A DNA stretch of 12,585 nt from Actinomycetes bacterium (GTDB lineage Bacteria > Actinomycetota > Actinomycetes > JAHEKZ01). This document shows positions 1 to 7,021 of the stretch, piece by piece. A program made the translations under genes and the position numbers. The stretch spans positions 1-12,585 of the forward strand of contig JAJAYM010000032.1 of assembly GCA_027117675.1 (NCBI GenBank). Reading direction: 5' to 3'. The number at the start of each line of letters is the position of its first letter. Position 1 is the stretch's first letter. Below the pieces are notes generated by a model, which worked only from the letters and a program-made list of their open reading frames with translations, was not told the origin of the DNA and made no database searches.

Positions 1-1
1 G

Positions 2-643
2 CTCGATGCTTGCCAGTCAGTGCCGCACATGCCGTTCTCGGTGCAGGACGTCGACGTCGACTTCGTTGTCTTCTCCGCGCACAAGATGCTCGGCCCGTCC
101 GGAATCGGCGTTCTGTGGGGTCGTCGGGCTCTCCTGGAATCGCTTCCCCCGTTTCTCACTGGCGGTGCAATGATCGAGCAGGTCTTCATGGACCGCAGCA
201 CCTTTGCGCCACCCCCGCAGCGGTTTGAGGCGGGCACCCCGCCGATCTCGCAAGCGGTCGGCCTGCACGCGGCTGTGCGCTACCTGAACGTGCTAGGGAT
301 GCCCCAGATCGAGGCGCATGAGCAACGGCTGACCGACTACCTACTCGGTCGTCTCGCCGAGCTCGAGGGTGTGCGGGTGATTGGCCCCACAACCACCGAG
401 GACCGCGGCAGTGCGGTCAGTTTCGTCGTCAACGACATCCATCCGCATGATGTCGGCCAGGTACTCGACGACCGCGGTGTCGCCGTTCGGGTCGGCCATC
501 ACTGCGCCTGGCCCGTCTGCCGCCGTTATGGGGTAGCGGCCACCACGAGGGCCAGCATGTACGTTTACAACGACACCGACGATCTCGACAGCCTGGTCGA
601 AGGGATCTTTGCGGCTCAGACGTTCTTCGGAGTACGTCCGTGA
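2..643 (+). CDS. sufS: Cysteine desulfurase SufS, 3' part (5' end outside window)
   Basis: This is the C-terminal 213 residues of a group II PLP-dependent cysteine desulfurase, which converts L-cysteine to alanine and carries the sulfur as an enzyme persulfide for Fe-S cluster assembly. The reading frame is open from the left edge, so the start and the N-terminal half lie outside the window. The PLP-binding lysine is in the SAHK motif (AAG at 83-85). The persulfide-forming cysteine is in RVGHHCAWP (TGC at 503-505), the SufS/CsdA-type active-site loop rather than the longer loop of IscS. The ending, with RASMYVYN and a following acidic helix, is typical of the family. Its TGA overlaps the GTG of sufU by 4 bases, so the two are probably translationally coupled. 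sufBCD would be expected upstream, but that is not visible. Confidence 0.95.
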   Translation, partial: LDACQSVPHMPFSVQDVDVDFVVFSAHKMLGPSGIGVLWGRRALLESLPPFLTGGAMIEQVFMDRSTFAPPPQRFEAGTPPISQAVGLHAAVRYLNVLGMPQIEAHEQRLTDYLLGRLAELEGVRVIGPTTTEDRGSAVSFVVNDIHPHDVGQVLDDRGVAVRVGHHCAWPVCRRYGVAATTRASMYVYNDTDDLDSLVEGIFAAQTFFGVRP

Positions 644-1149
644 AGCTCGAGCAGATGTACCAGGAGATCATCCTCGATCACTACCGTGCCCCCAAGAACA
701 CCGGTTTGCGCGAGCCGTTCGACGCCGAGGTACACCACGTCAACCCCACCTGTGGTGATGAAGTGACCCTCCGCGTCCGTCTCACCGACGAACGCACCTC
801 GGTTGCCGACATCTCTTATGCCGCGAGCGGATGTTCGATCAGTCAGGCCTCCGTATCGGCGATGACTGAACTCTTGATTGGCCGTTCGATCGAACATGAT
901 CTGGACGTGGCTGGGTCGTTCTTGCAGATGGTTCAGTCGCGCGGAACCCTTGAGCCTGACGAAGGCTTGCTTGAAGACGCTGTGGCCTTCGCCGGGGTCG
1001 CGCGCTACCCGGCCAGAGTCAAGTGCGCCTTGCTCGGCTGGATGGCGTGGAAAGATGCCGTCGCCCAAGCTGGTGCATCGATCCATCCCCATGACAGTTC
1101 ACGCGGTGTGCCGCGCACCCCCTCGCCAACAGGAGTAGGCCATGAGTGA
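640..1149 (+). CDS. sufU: Zinc-dependent sulfurtransferase SufU
   Basis: A 169-residue SufU protein, which accepts the persulfide sulfur from SufS and passes it to the SufBCD scaffold. The zinc and sulfur ligands are present: Cys38 and Asp40 in NPTCGD, Cys65 in ASGCSIS and Cys129 in RVKCALL. The spacing includes the extra region between the second and third cysteines that separates SufU from IscU scaffolds. The GTG start at 640 overlaps the sufS stop codon in GTGA; the sequence after it (KLEQMYQEIILDHYRAPKN) is the usual start of the family. The last 25 or so residues after the final helix are Pro/Ser-rich and probably disordered. The gene overlaps sufT by 8 bases. This is the sulfur-transfer system of Actinobacteria and Firmicutes. 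Confidence 0.95.
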   Translation: MKLEQMYQEIILDHYRAPKNTGLREPFDAEVHHVNPTCGDEVTLRVRLTDERTSVADISYAASGCSISQASVSAMTELLIGRSIEHDLDVAGSFLQMVQSRGTLEPDEGLLEDAVAFAGVARYPARVKCALLGWMAWKDAVAQAGASIHPHDSSRGVPRTPSPTGVGHE

Positions 1150-1468
1150 AGCAGTTGTCACTGCCAGCGGTGACGACCTGACAGAGGCGATGCGCGATGT
1201 AGTCGACCCCGAGCTGGGGATCAACGTGGTCGATCTCGGATTGGTTTACGGGATCACCGTCGACGACGCCAATACCGCGACCATCGACATGACCCTCACC
1301 TCGGCGGCATGTCCACTGACTGACGTCATTGAAGACCAGACGCAGGCGGCTCTCAGCCCATTCGTTGACAACGTGCGGATCAACTGGGTTTGGATGCCAC
1401 CGTGGGGGCCAGACAAGATCACCGACGAAGGGCGCGAACAACTGCGCGCTCTCGGATTCAACGTCTGA
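1142..1468 (+). CDS. sufT: SufT-like MIP18-family (DUF59) Fe-S assembly factor
   Basis: A 108-residue MIP18/DUF59 protein. The family motif DPELGINVVDLGLVYG is near residues 22-37, and the conserved cysteine sits in LTSAACPLTD. Proteins of this type at the end of actinobacterial suf operons act as accessory factors in Fe-S cluster maturation; relatives include PaaD and eukaryotic CIA2. The ATG at 1142 is preceded by AGGAG at 1131-1135 with a 6-base spacer, and the gene overlaps the sufU stop by 8 bases, so it belongs to the same transcript. It is probably the last gene of the operon, because a strong hairpin follows at 1476-1509. A PaaD-like role in phenylacetate degradation is unlikely in this context. 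Confidence 0.9.
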   Translation: MSEAVVTASGDDLTEAMRDVVDPELGINVVDLGLVYGITVDDANTATIDMTLTSAACPLTDVIEDQTQAALSPFVDNVRINWVWMPPWGPDKITDEGREQLRALGFNV

Positions 1469-1475
1469 TCCTGGT

Positions 1476-1509
1476 AGCGCACCGAAGCCAATTCGTTGGT
1501 CGGAGCGCT
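1476..1509 (+). terminator. Hairpin between sufT and the ABC-F gene
   Basis: An imperfect stem-loop. AGCGC (1476-1480) pairs with GCGCT (1505-1509), CCGA (1482-1485) with TCGG (1500-1503), and CCAA (1488-1491) with TTGG (1496-1499) around a TTCG loop. That is 13 pairs, one A-A mismatch and a two-base bulge. It begins 7 bases after the sufT stop. No T-run follows, so it could be an intrinsic-like terminator of the actinobacterial kind, an mRNA 3'-end stabiliser, or a leader structure of the downstream gene. Termination of the suf operon is the simplest reading. Confidence 0.5.
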
Positions 1510-1522
1510 CGATCGTCATACT
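1496..1522 (+). promoter_or_regulatory. Possible promoter giving a leaderless ABC-F mRNA
   Basis: CATACT at 1517-1522 resembles a -10 hexamer and lies 6 bases before the GTG at 1529. TTGGTC at 1496-1501 is a weak -35 with a 15-base spacer. The GTG has no Shine-Dalgarno sequence at a normal distance (the nearest GGAG is over 20 bases away). A transcript starting on the G of GTG would be leaderless, which is common in Actinobacteria. This is inferred from spacing alone. Confidence 0.3.
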
Positions 1523-1528
1523 GATCCG

Positions 1529-3127
1529 GTGATCAACGCTATCGACCTCGAGCTGCGCGCCGGCTCGCGTCTATTGCTTGAGCACGCCAGTTTTCGGCTC
1601 GCTTCGGGTGACAAGGTCGGACTCGTCGGCCGCAACGGGGCCGGCAAGACCACCCTGACCAGAGTGCTGGCCAGCGAAGGTGAACCCGCATCTGGAACGG
1701 TCCAGCGGTCGGGCAGTATCGGTTACCTTCCGCAAGACCCCAGGACTGGCGATCTTGAGCAGCGAGCGTTGGCCAGAATCCTCAGCGTGCGCGGACTTGA
1801 CGCAATCACCGACCAGCTGCGAACCGCCGAGCGCGGGATGGCTAGCGCCGACGACGAGAGCCGCGAACGTGCCATGCGGCGCTACTCCCGGCTCGACGCC
1901 GAGTTCACTGCCGCAGGCGGGTACGCAGCTGAGTCGGAGGGCGCTCGAATTGCGGCCAGCCTCGGTTTGTCTGAACGAGTGCTTGCCCAGGCCCTGGGAA
2001 CGTTGTCGGGTGGGCAGCGCCGCAGGGTCGAGCTGGCGCGGATCTTGTTCAGCGACGCCGAAACCCTATTGCTCGACGAACCGACCAACCATCTCGATGC
2101 CGACTCGATTGTCTGGCTACGCGACTTCCTGAGGTCGTTCTCCGGTGGCGTCGTCGTGATCTCGCACGACGTCGAACTTCTTGAGCGTACGGTCAACCGG
2201 GTTTTCCATCTCGACGCCAACCGGGCCGTGCTCGATGTGTACAACGTGGGGTGGCAGTCCTACCTGCAACAACGGGAGACTGATGAGCGACGGCGCCGCC
2301 GGGAGCGCTCGAACGCGGAGAAGCAAGCCACGGCCCTCCGTGACCAGGCCGAGCGAATGCGGGCCAAGGCCACCAAGGCCAAGGCGGCCCAGGGGATGCT
2401 TCGCCGGGCCGATCGATTGACTGACGCACTTGAAGGGGAGCGAAAGAACGACCGGGTGGCCCGGATTCGATTCCCTGAGCCGGCTGCCTGCGGCAAGACG
2501 CCACTCACCGCTCAGTCGCTCTCGAAGTCGTATGGGTCGCTCGAGGTGTTCACCGACGTGGATCTTGCCGTTGACCGAGGTTCCCGCGTCGTGGTGCTCG
2601 GCCTGAACGGTGCTGGAAAAACGACGCTTCTGCGGATGCTGGCCGGCGTCGAAAAACCCGATACCGGGTCAGTCGAACCTGGTCATGGATTGCTCCTTGG
2701 GTACTACGCCCAGGAGCACGAGACCCTCGATCCCGACCGCAGCGTGCTCGAGAACCTGCTGTCTTCTTCACCGAAACTGAGTGAGTCAGAAGGTCGGAGC
2801 CTGCTGGGAGGGTTTCTCTTCATCGGCGACACCGTGTACCAACCGGCCGGGACGCTTTCGGGCGGTGAGAAGACGCGGCTCGCGTTGGCGTGTCTGGTGG
2901 TGTCGAGCGCGAACGTGCTGTTGCTTGATGAGCCGACGAACAACCTCGATCCAGCCAGCCGCGAAGAGATCCTGGCTGCGCTGCGGCGGTATCCGGGTGC
3001 AATCGTCCTCGTCACCCACGACGAGGGGGCCGTCGAGGCGTTGTCACCGGAGCGGCTGATCCTGCTCCCGGACGGCGTGGAGGATCACTGGTCGGCGGAC
3101 TACGCAGACCTCGTCTCGCTCGCGTGA
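1529..3127 (+). CDS. ABC-F family ATPase (ribosome-associated type)
   Basis: A 532-residue protein with two ABC ATPase domains and no membrane segment, the ABC-F layout. Domain 1 has Walker A GRNGAGKTT from residue 34, the LSGGQRRR signature and Walker B LLLDEPTNHLD (Asp183, Glu184). Domain 2 has GLNGAGKTT from residue 358, LSGGEKTR from 443 and LLLDEPTNNLD (Asp467, Glu468). Between them lies a long basic linker rich in Arg, Lys and Ala, matching the P-site tRNA interaction motif of the family. Such proteins act on the ribosome in translation or antibiotic protection; they are not transporters. The GTG at 1529 gives VINAIDLELRAG, the family's usual N-terminus (MITATDLELRAG in relatives); an upstream in-frame TTG at 1496 would add 11 unrelated residues. 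Housekeeping translation factor versus resistance factor cannot be decided from sequence. Confidence 0.92.
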   Translation: MINAIDLELRAGSRLLLEHASFRLASGDKVGLVGRNGAGKTTLTRVLASEGEPASGTVQRSGSIGYLPQDPRTGDLEQRALARILSVRGLDAITDQLRTAERGMASADDESRERAMRRYSRLDAEFTAAGGYAAESEGARIAASLGLSERVLAQALGTLSGGQRRRVELARILFSDAETLLLDEPTNHLDADSIVWLRDFLRSFSGGVVVISHDVELLERTVNRVFHLDANRAVLDVYNVGWQSYLQQRETDERRRRRERSNAEKQATALRDQAERMRAKATKAKAAQGMLRRADRLTDALEGERKNDRVARIRFPEPAACGKTPLTAQSLSKSYGSLEVFTDVDLAVDRGSRVVVLGLNGAGKTTLLRMLAGVEKPDTGSVEPGHGLLLGYYAQEHETLDPDRSVLENLLSSSPKLSESEGRSLLGGFLFIGDTVYQPAGTLSGGEKTRLALACLVVSSANVLLLDEPTNNLDPASREEILAALRRYPGAIVLVTHDEGAVEALSPERLILLPDGVEDHWSADYADLVSLA

Positions 3128-3168
3128 TGCTCTCAAGTGGCCGGAGCGGACAGTTGCCCGCATGATTT

Positions 3169-3188
3169 AGGGGTGATAGCTCACCCCT
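3169..3188 (+). repeat. Perfect 8-bp inverted repeat before the small HTH gene
   Basis: AGGGGTGA (3169-3176) and TCACCCCT (3181-3188) form a perfect 8-base-pair stem around TAGC. It ends 2 bases before the AGGAGG ribosome-binding site of the HTH gene and 42 bases after the ABC-F stop. No T-run follows. It could terminate the ABC-F transcript, act as an operator (possibly for the HTH protein itself), or be a leader hairpin that affects access to the ribosome-binding site. Confidence 0.55.
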
Positions 3189-3201
3189 TGAGGAGGCGGA
3201 C

Positions 3202-3408
3202 GTGGCACAGTTGACCAAAGGCCGGCGCATTACCGGTGATGAGCGGGGCAACCTCTCTGACGACCTTCGCAGCAAGTACGAGAGTGGGCGCAGCATCCGG
3301 TCGATTGCCGCTGAGACCGGAAGGTCCTACGGATTCGTTCATCGGGTACTCCTGGAGTCGGGCGCGACGCTCCGTGGGCGCGGTGGTGCCACCCGGGGCA
3401 AGCGCTAG
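3202..3408 (+). CDS. Small helix-turn-helix protein
   Basis: A 68-residue basic protein that is essentially one helix-turn-helix. A helix at about residues 19-29 is followed by SIRSIAAETG (31-40) as the first HTH helix and RSYGFVHRVLLES (41-53) as the recognition helix. A basic Gly/Arg tail follows, LRGRGGATRGKR. This small protein is conserved in Actinobacteria and often annotated as a putative transcriptional regulator; from memory a mycobacterial counterpart also sits beside the ABC-F gene (Rv1473A beside Rv1473). The GTG at 3202 has an excellent AGGAGG at 3191-3196 with a 5-base spacer. The target is unknown. The inverted repeat just upstream is a candidate site for self-regulation, but that is conjecture. 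Confidence 0.85.
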   Translation: MAQLTKGRRITGDERGNLSDDLRSKYESGRSIRSIAAETGRSYGFVHRVLLESGATLRGRGGATRGKR

Positions 3409-3489
3409 GTTCGGCTCCTGGCCGCACACGCCGCCGTTCGCAGAAGGCGTATCGGGGAAGGGTTCCCGGTGATGTGCGGTTGGTCCTTC

Positions 3490-3495
3490 TAGGGT
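3490..3495 (+). promoter_or_regulatory. Possible -10 element for the ABC exporter
   Basis: TAGGGT fits the TANNNT pattern of actinobacterial -10 elements, about 40 bases before the exporter start, in the 126-base gap after the HTH gene. No convincing -35 is visible, so this is weak. Confidence 0.2.
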
Positions 3496-3525
3496 GGGCC
3501 AATCTCGGTCCAACTACTGCCCACC
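3493..3525 (+). repeat. Inverted repeat touching the ABC exporter ribosome-binding site
   Basis: GGTGGGC (3493-3499) and GCCCACC (3519-3525) can form a 7-base-pair stem with a 19-base loop. The right arm runs directly into the GGAGG at 3526-3530. If both arms are in the transcript it could affect translation initiation. The proposed -10 at 3490-3495 would start transcription inside the repeat, so the two readings compete. Confidence 0.3.
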
Positions 3526-3534
3526 GGAGGACTT

Positions 3535-5397
3535 GTGAGCATGCAAAGCTGGTCGACGCTGCGCTCATTCGCACGTGATGGCAGCGTCGCCGAAAAGAAG
3601 CTCACACCAGGGACTGTTCGGCGGGTGGCCGGCTATGCCATCCCCTACCGACGCCCGATCGGTTACTTCCTCGCCCTGACGGTGGTCGACGCCCTGCTCG
3701 TCGTGGCCAGCCCTCTCCTTCTACTGCGTCTCATTGACGACGGCGTCACGCCTGAAGACAAGCAGGTTGTCGTCACCATCGCGCTGATCGTGGCTGGTCT
3801 CGCGGTTTTCGAGGCCGGCCTCACCCTGATTCTGCGGTGGTACTCCGCAAGGATCGGCGAAGGACTCATCTACGACCTGCGGAGTCAGGTCTTCGACCAC
3901 GTCCAACGCATGCCGCTGGCCTTCTTCATCAGAACACAGACCGGGGCGCTCATCTCTCGGCTCAACAGCGACGTCATCGGCGCTCAGCAAACCTTCACCA
4001 CCACGCTCTCCAGCGTTGTCTCCAATGTGATCAGCCTGGTGGTCGTGACCATCGCCATGCTCGCGCTCTCGTGGCAGATCACGCTGGCGGCTCTGGTCCT
4101 GCTCCCGGTCTTCCTGGTTCCGGCCCGCTACGTCGGTCGCAGGCTGGCGGAGATGTCCCGCGATGCCATGGAGCTCAATGCGCAGATGAGCTCAACGATG
4201 ACGGAACGCTTCAACGTGTCCGGTGCGCTCTTGGTCAAGCTCTTCGGTCGGCCAGACGAGGAGGCGGCAGACTTCAGCGGCCGAGCGCGAAAAGTGGCCG
4301 ACATCGGCATCCGAATCGCGATGGCCAACCGAGCATTCTTCACGGCCCTGACCCTGATCGCCTCGTTGGCGACGGCCCTGGTTTACGGCGCTGGCGGCAT
4401 CCTGGTTATCGACGGCCCGCTGACGTTGGGAACACTGGTGGCGCTGGCGGCCCTGATGATCCGGCTCTACGGCCCGCTCACCGCGCTGTCGAACGTGCGC
4501 GTCGACATCATGACCGCCCTGGTGAGTTTCGAAAGAGTCTTCGAGGTACTCGATCTGAAGTCGATGATTGCTGACAAGTCCGATGCCGTTGACCTTCCGA
4601 TCGGTCCAGCAGCCGTTCGGTTCGATCGCGTTTCCTTCTCGTACCCAAGCGCCGAAGAGGTCTCGCTCGCGTCGCTCGAGGCGGTAGCGCGAACCGACAG
4701 CGCTCCCTCCGGGCCGGTGCTCCATGAGATCAGCTTTGACGTCGCCCCCGGCCAGATGGTCGCCTTGGTCGGACCCTCAGGTGCTGGGAAGACCACCCTC
4801 ACGTCACTGGTCAGCCGGCTCTATGACGTCTCAGGCGGCCAAGTGATGGTCGGCGGACTCGATGTGCGTGATGTCACGCTCAGCTCGCTCCAGCGCTCGG
4901 TGGGTGTCGTGACGCAAGACGCCCATCTCTTTCACGACACCATTGAGGTGAACCTGCGCTACGCAGCCCCAACGGTGACGGAAACCCAGATGTGGGACGC
5001 GCTTCGTGCGGCACGCATCGAAGAGCTGGTGCGGTCATTCCCCGATGGGCTGCAAACCGTGGTCGGCGACCGAGGTCACCGGCTCTCCGGAGGCGAGAAA
5101 CAGCGCCTAGCCATCGCCAGGCTGCTGTTGAAGTCGCCGGCCGTCGTCATCTTAGATGAAGCCACCGCCCACCTCGACAGCGAATCAGAGCGCTACGTTC
5201 AGGAGGCCCTGGACACGGCGTTGGAGGGGCGTACCTCACTGGTGATTGCACACCGGCTCTCGACGGTCCGATCCGCTGACCAGATCCTGGTGGTCGACGA
5301 CGGCAAGATCGTAGAGCGGGGCACCCACGACAGTCTGCTCGACCGTGGGGGCTTGTACGCCGATCTCTACCGCACCCAGTTCGCGCCCCAGCTCTAG
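3535..5397 (+). CDS. ABC exporter, fused permease and ATPase (MsbA/multidrug type)
   Basis: A 620-residue half-transporter expected to dimerise in the membrane. Six membrane segments lie near residues 42-64, 78-100, 159-179, 182-200, 267-289 and 292-313. The C-terminal ATPase has Walker A GPSGAGKTT from 413, Q-loop Gln461, signature LSGGEKQR from 517, Walker B VVILDEAT (Asp541, Glu542) and H-loop His573. An insert of about 25 residues containing EVSLASLEAV separates the A-loop (FSYP) from Walker A and seems characteristic of an actinobacterial subgroup. The substrate cannot be read from sequence; lipid or drug export is typical. GGAGG at 3526-3530 is 4 bases from the GTG at 3535 and 10 from the in-frame ATG at 3541, so either start is possible. 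The stop shares CTAG with that of the convergent SDR gene. Confidence 0.93.
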   Translation: MSMQSWSTLRSFARDGSVAEKKLTPGTVRRVAGYAIPYRRPIGYFLALTVVDALLVVASPLLLLRLIDDGVTPEDKQVVVTIALIVAGLAVFEAGLTLILRWYSARIGEGLIYDLRSQVFDHVQRMPLAFFIRTQTGALISRLNSDVIGAQQTFTTTLSSVVSNVISLVVVTIAMLALSWQITLAALVLLPVFLVPARYVGRRLAEMSRDAMELNAQMSSTMTERFNVSGALLVKLFGRPDEEAADFSGRARKVADIGIRIAMANRAFFTALTLIASLATALVYGAGGILVIDGPLTLGTLVALAALMIRLYGPLTALSNVRVDIMTALVSFERVFEVLDLKSMIADKSDAVDLPIGPAAVRFDRVSFSYPSAEEVSLASLEAVARTDSAPSGPVLHEISFDVAPGQMVALVGPSGAGKTTLTSLVSRLYDVSGGQVMVGGLDVRDVTLSSLQRSVGVVTQDAHLFHDTIEVNLRYAAPTVTETQMWDALRAARIEELVRSFPDGLQTVVGDRGHRLSGGEKQRLAIARLLLKSPAVVILDEATAHLDSESERYVQEALDTALEGRTSLVIAHRLSTVRSADQILVVDDGKIVERGTHDSLLDRGGLYADLYRTQFAPQL

Positions 5398-6152
5398 AGT
5401 GAGCGGCGGGCGCCACCGTCGATCGGAATCAGCGCGCCGGTGAGGTAGGACGCAGCCGCCGAGAGTACGAATGCGGCGACCGTACCGAACTCGATCGGGT
5501 CGCCATACCGGGCTAGCGGGATCACACTTTCCTGGCGCCGCCGGGCCGAATCACCCCGGCCCGCCTTGGCGTCGAGCTCACGGGTGCGGTCGGTATTGAT
5601 CCGGCCGGGCAAGAGCCCGTTGACGCGGATCGCTTGCGGAGCTAACTCGTCGGCAAGGTCTTTGACCACCCCCGACAGTCCCGGTCGCAAACCATTGGAC
5701 ACCGAGAGCCCGGCGATCGGCTCGCGAGCTGAACTGCTGAGGACGAAGGCCAAGGCGCCTCCATCGTCCATCGTCGAGGCAAGGGCACGGGCGGTCCGGA
5801 GGGGTCCGAGAAAGACCGACTCAAACGCCGATCGCCAGATGTCGTCGGAGGTCTCCAGAACCGTTCCGGCTGGCGGTCCTCCACAGGAGAGAAGTGCGCC
5901 GTCGAGGCGTCCGTACCTGGCGACAGCTGCGCCGACGAGTCGCTCTTCGGCTCCGGGCACGGTGAGGTCGGTCGGGACGCCGAAGGATCGCTCGGGGCCG
6001 AGCGAAGCCACCGTCGCGTTGAGTTGGTCGGCGTCGCGGGCGGCCAGGACGACCTTCGCCCCTTCAGCGACGAGCACCTCGGCTGTGGCGCGCCCGAGGC
6101 CTCGGCTCCCGCCTGTCACCACGAACACCCGGTCGGTGAGTCCGAGATCCAT
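5394..6152 (-). CDS. Atypical short-chain dehydrogenase/reductase without the YxxxK motif
   Basis: A 252-residue SDR-fold protein. The nucleotide-binding motif TGGSRGLG is at residues 13-20, the serine stretch LSSSARE at 138-144 and the C-terminal IDGGARRSL is typical. The catalytic YxxxK is absent: the aligned stretch is SNGLRPG (152-158), placing Ser152 and Arg156 where Tyr and Lys are expected. The usual NNAG region reads SCGGPPAG. This matches a known SDR subgroup with SNxxRxG in this place, whose reaction is unclear, so the usual reductase chemistry should not be assumed. The ATG at 6152 has GGAGG 8 bases upstream; longer versions of the frame run into the SURF1 gene and are not credible. 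It lies 35 bases downstream of SURF1 on the same strand, a likely operon. Confidence 0.88.
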   Translation of the reverse strand: MDLGLTDRVFVVTGGSRGLGRATAEVLVAEGAKVVLAARDADQLNATVASLGPERSFGVPTDLTVPGAEERLVGAAVARYGRLDGALLSCGGPPAGTVLETSDDIWRSAFESVFLGPLRTARALASTMDDGGALAFVLSSSAREPIAGLSVSNGLRPGLSGVVKDLADELAPQAIRVNGLLPGRINTDRTRELDAKAGRGDSARRRQESVIPLARYGDPIEFGTVAAFVLSAAASYLTGALIPIDGGARRSL

Positions 6153-6187
6153 CGTGGTGCCTCCGGTGCGCTGGTAGTGCCTTGAGC

Positions 6188-7021
6188 CTAGTTCAGTGGC
6201 GGCCGGACACCCAGCCTCTGTTCGGCGTCGCCATGCTGCGTGTCGGTTGCGTTGCTGCGCTGCTGGCTGGCGTCTCTGCTCTCGCTGCTTTCTTTGGCCT
6301 CTCGGCGGATCAGTGCGAAGAGGCCCACCACGGCGATGACGATGAACAACCACCACTGGATCGCGTAGAACAGGTGGACCCCAATGCCGGTCTCGATCGG
6401 ACCGGCCAGCTCAACATCAGGGTCAGGTGATGGGTCCTGAGTGAGCAGGTCACCGTAGGCGGCGTAGACGGGAGCGGGAAGACCGTCGCCGAACTGCCCG
6501 GGGTCGATGTCGTAGACCTGGCCGGGCGGAGCCTGCCGCCCCGACGACTCCTGAAGTGTCCGCAGCCGGACGGTGATCTCGACCGTCCCGGCGGCGGGCG
6601 CTACATCGGCCGCCGCAGCGTTGGTGTCGGTCGATGATGAGGCGATCCACCCCCGGTTGACCAGGAGGGTGCCCCCGTCGGACAGGGACAGCGGGGTGAC
6701 CACGTCGAACCCGGACCGGCCAAGAGGGTTGAGTTGCAGGCGCTGCTCGTCAGCGAGGTAGGTGCCGCTCGCAGTGACCGGCCGGTACACAGCTCCGCCC
6801 GATGTCGCCGGGTCAGGCATCACGGCGGTCAACGGAGCCGGCTCCTGCCCCACGGCGCTCTCGATCGCGTCGTTGCGGGCCGAACGTTCCTGGTGACGAT
6901 CAAACTGCCAGGTGCCCAGCCACCAGAAGAGGACGCACATCAGGGCAGCCAGGACTCCGAGACCGGCCCATCGTGGTTGGCGAAGAAGTACGAACACGGT
7001 TCGACGGTAGCCTGTCGTCAT
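6188..7021 (-). CDS. SURF1 family cytochrome oxidase assembly protein
   Basis: A 277-residue membrane protein of the SURF1 family, which helps assemble haem-copper (aa3-type) cytochrome c oxidase, probably by haem a delivery or insertion. It has the two-helix family topology: one membrane segment at about residues 18-37 ending in LGTWQFDRH, and another at about 222-239 after HLFYAIQWW (from 216), with a large extracytoplasmic domain between containing VNRGW. The tail after the second helix is hydrophilic. The ATG at 7021 gives MTTGYRRTVFVLL directly before the first membrane segment; the frame stays open upstream through the moaA remnant, but those extra residues are unlike the family. No good ribosome-binding site is visible. 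The start codon overlaps that of the divergent moaA remnant in CATG. Confidence 0.9.
   Translation of the reverse strand: MTTGYRRTVFVLLRQPRWAGLGVLAALMCVLFWWLGTWQFDRHQERSARNDAIESAVGQEPAPLTAVMPDPATSGGAVYRPVTASGTYLADEQRLQLNPLGRSGFDVVTPLSLSDGGTLLVNRGWIASSSTDTNAAAADVAPAAGTVEITVRLRTLQESSGRQAPPGQVYDIDPGQFGDGLPAPVYAAYGDLLTQDPSPDPDVELAGPIETGIGVHLFYAIQWWLFIVIAVVGLFALIRREAKESSESRDASQQRSNATDTQHGDAEQRLGVRPPLN
7008..7013 (+). promoter_or_regulatory. Probable -10 of the moaA remnant (leaderless)
   Basis: TAGCCT fits TANNNT and ends 6 bases before the ATG at 7020, the spacing expected for leaderless actinobacterial transcripts. No Shine-Dalgarno sequence precedes that ATG. The element lies inside the first codons of SURF1 on the other strand. 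No clear -35 is seen. Confidence 0.3.

Noticed and set aside
1496..1528. Earlier TTG start for the ABC-F gene
   Set aside because: It would add 11 residues unlike the family and lies inside the hairpin; GTG 1529 matches the family's N-terminus.
3837..4574. 245-codon plus-strand frame inside the ABC exporter
   Set aside because: Another frame of a clear transporter gene; Arg/Gly/His-rich translation without domains.
5566..6177. 203-codon plus-strand frame opposite the SDR gene
   Set aside because: Antisense to the SDR and compositionally a mirror frame (Ser/Arg/Thr-rich).
6153..6356. Extension of the SDR frame upstream to 6356
   Set aside because: It would overlap the SURF1 3' end in another frame, and the ATG at 6152 has a clear GGAGG and the normal family start.
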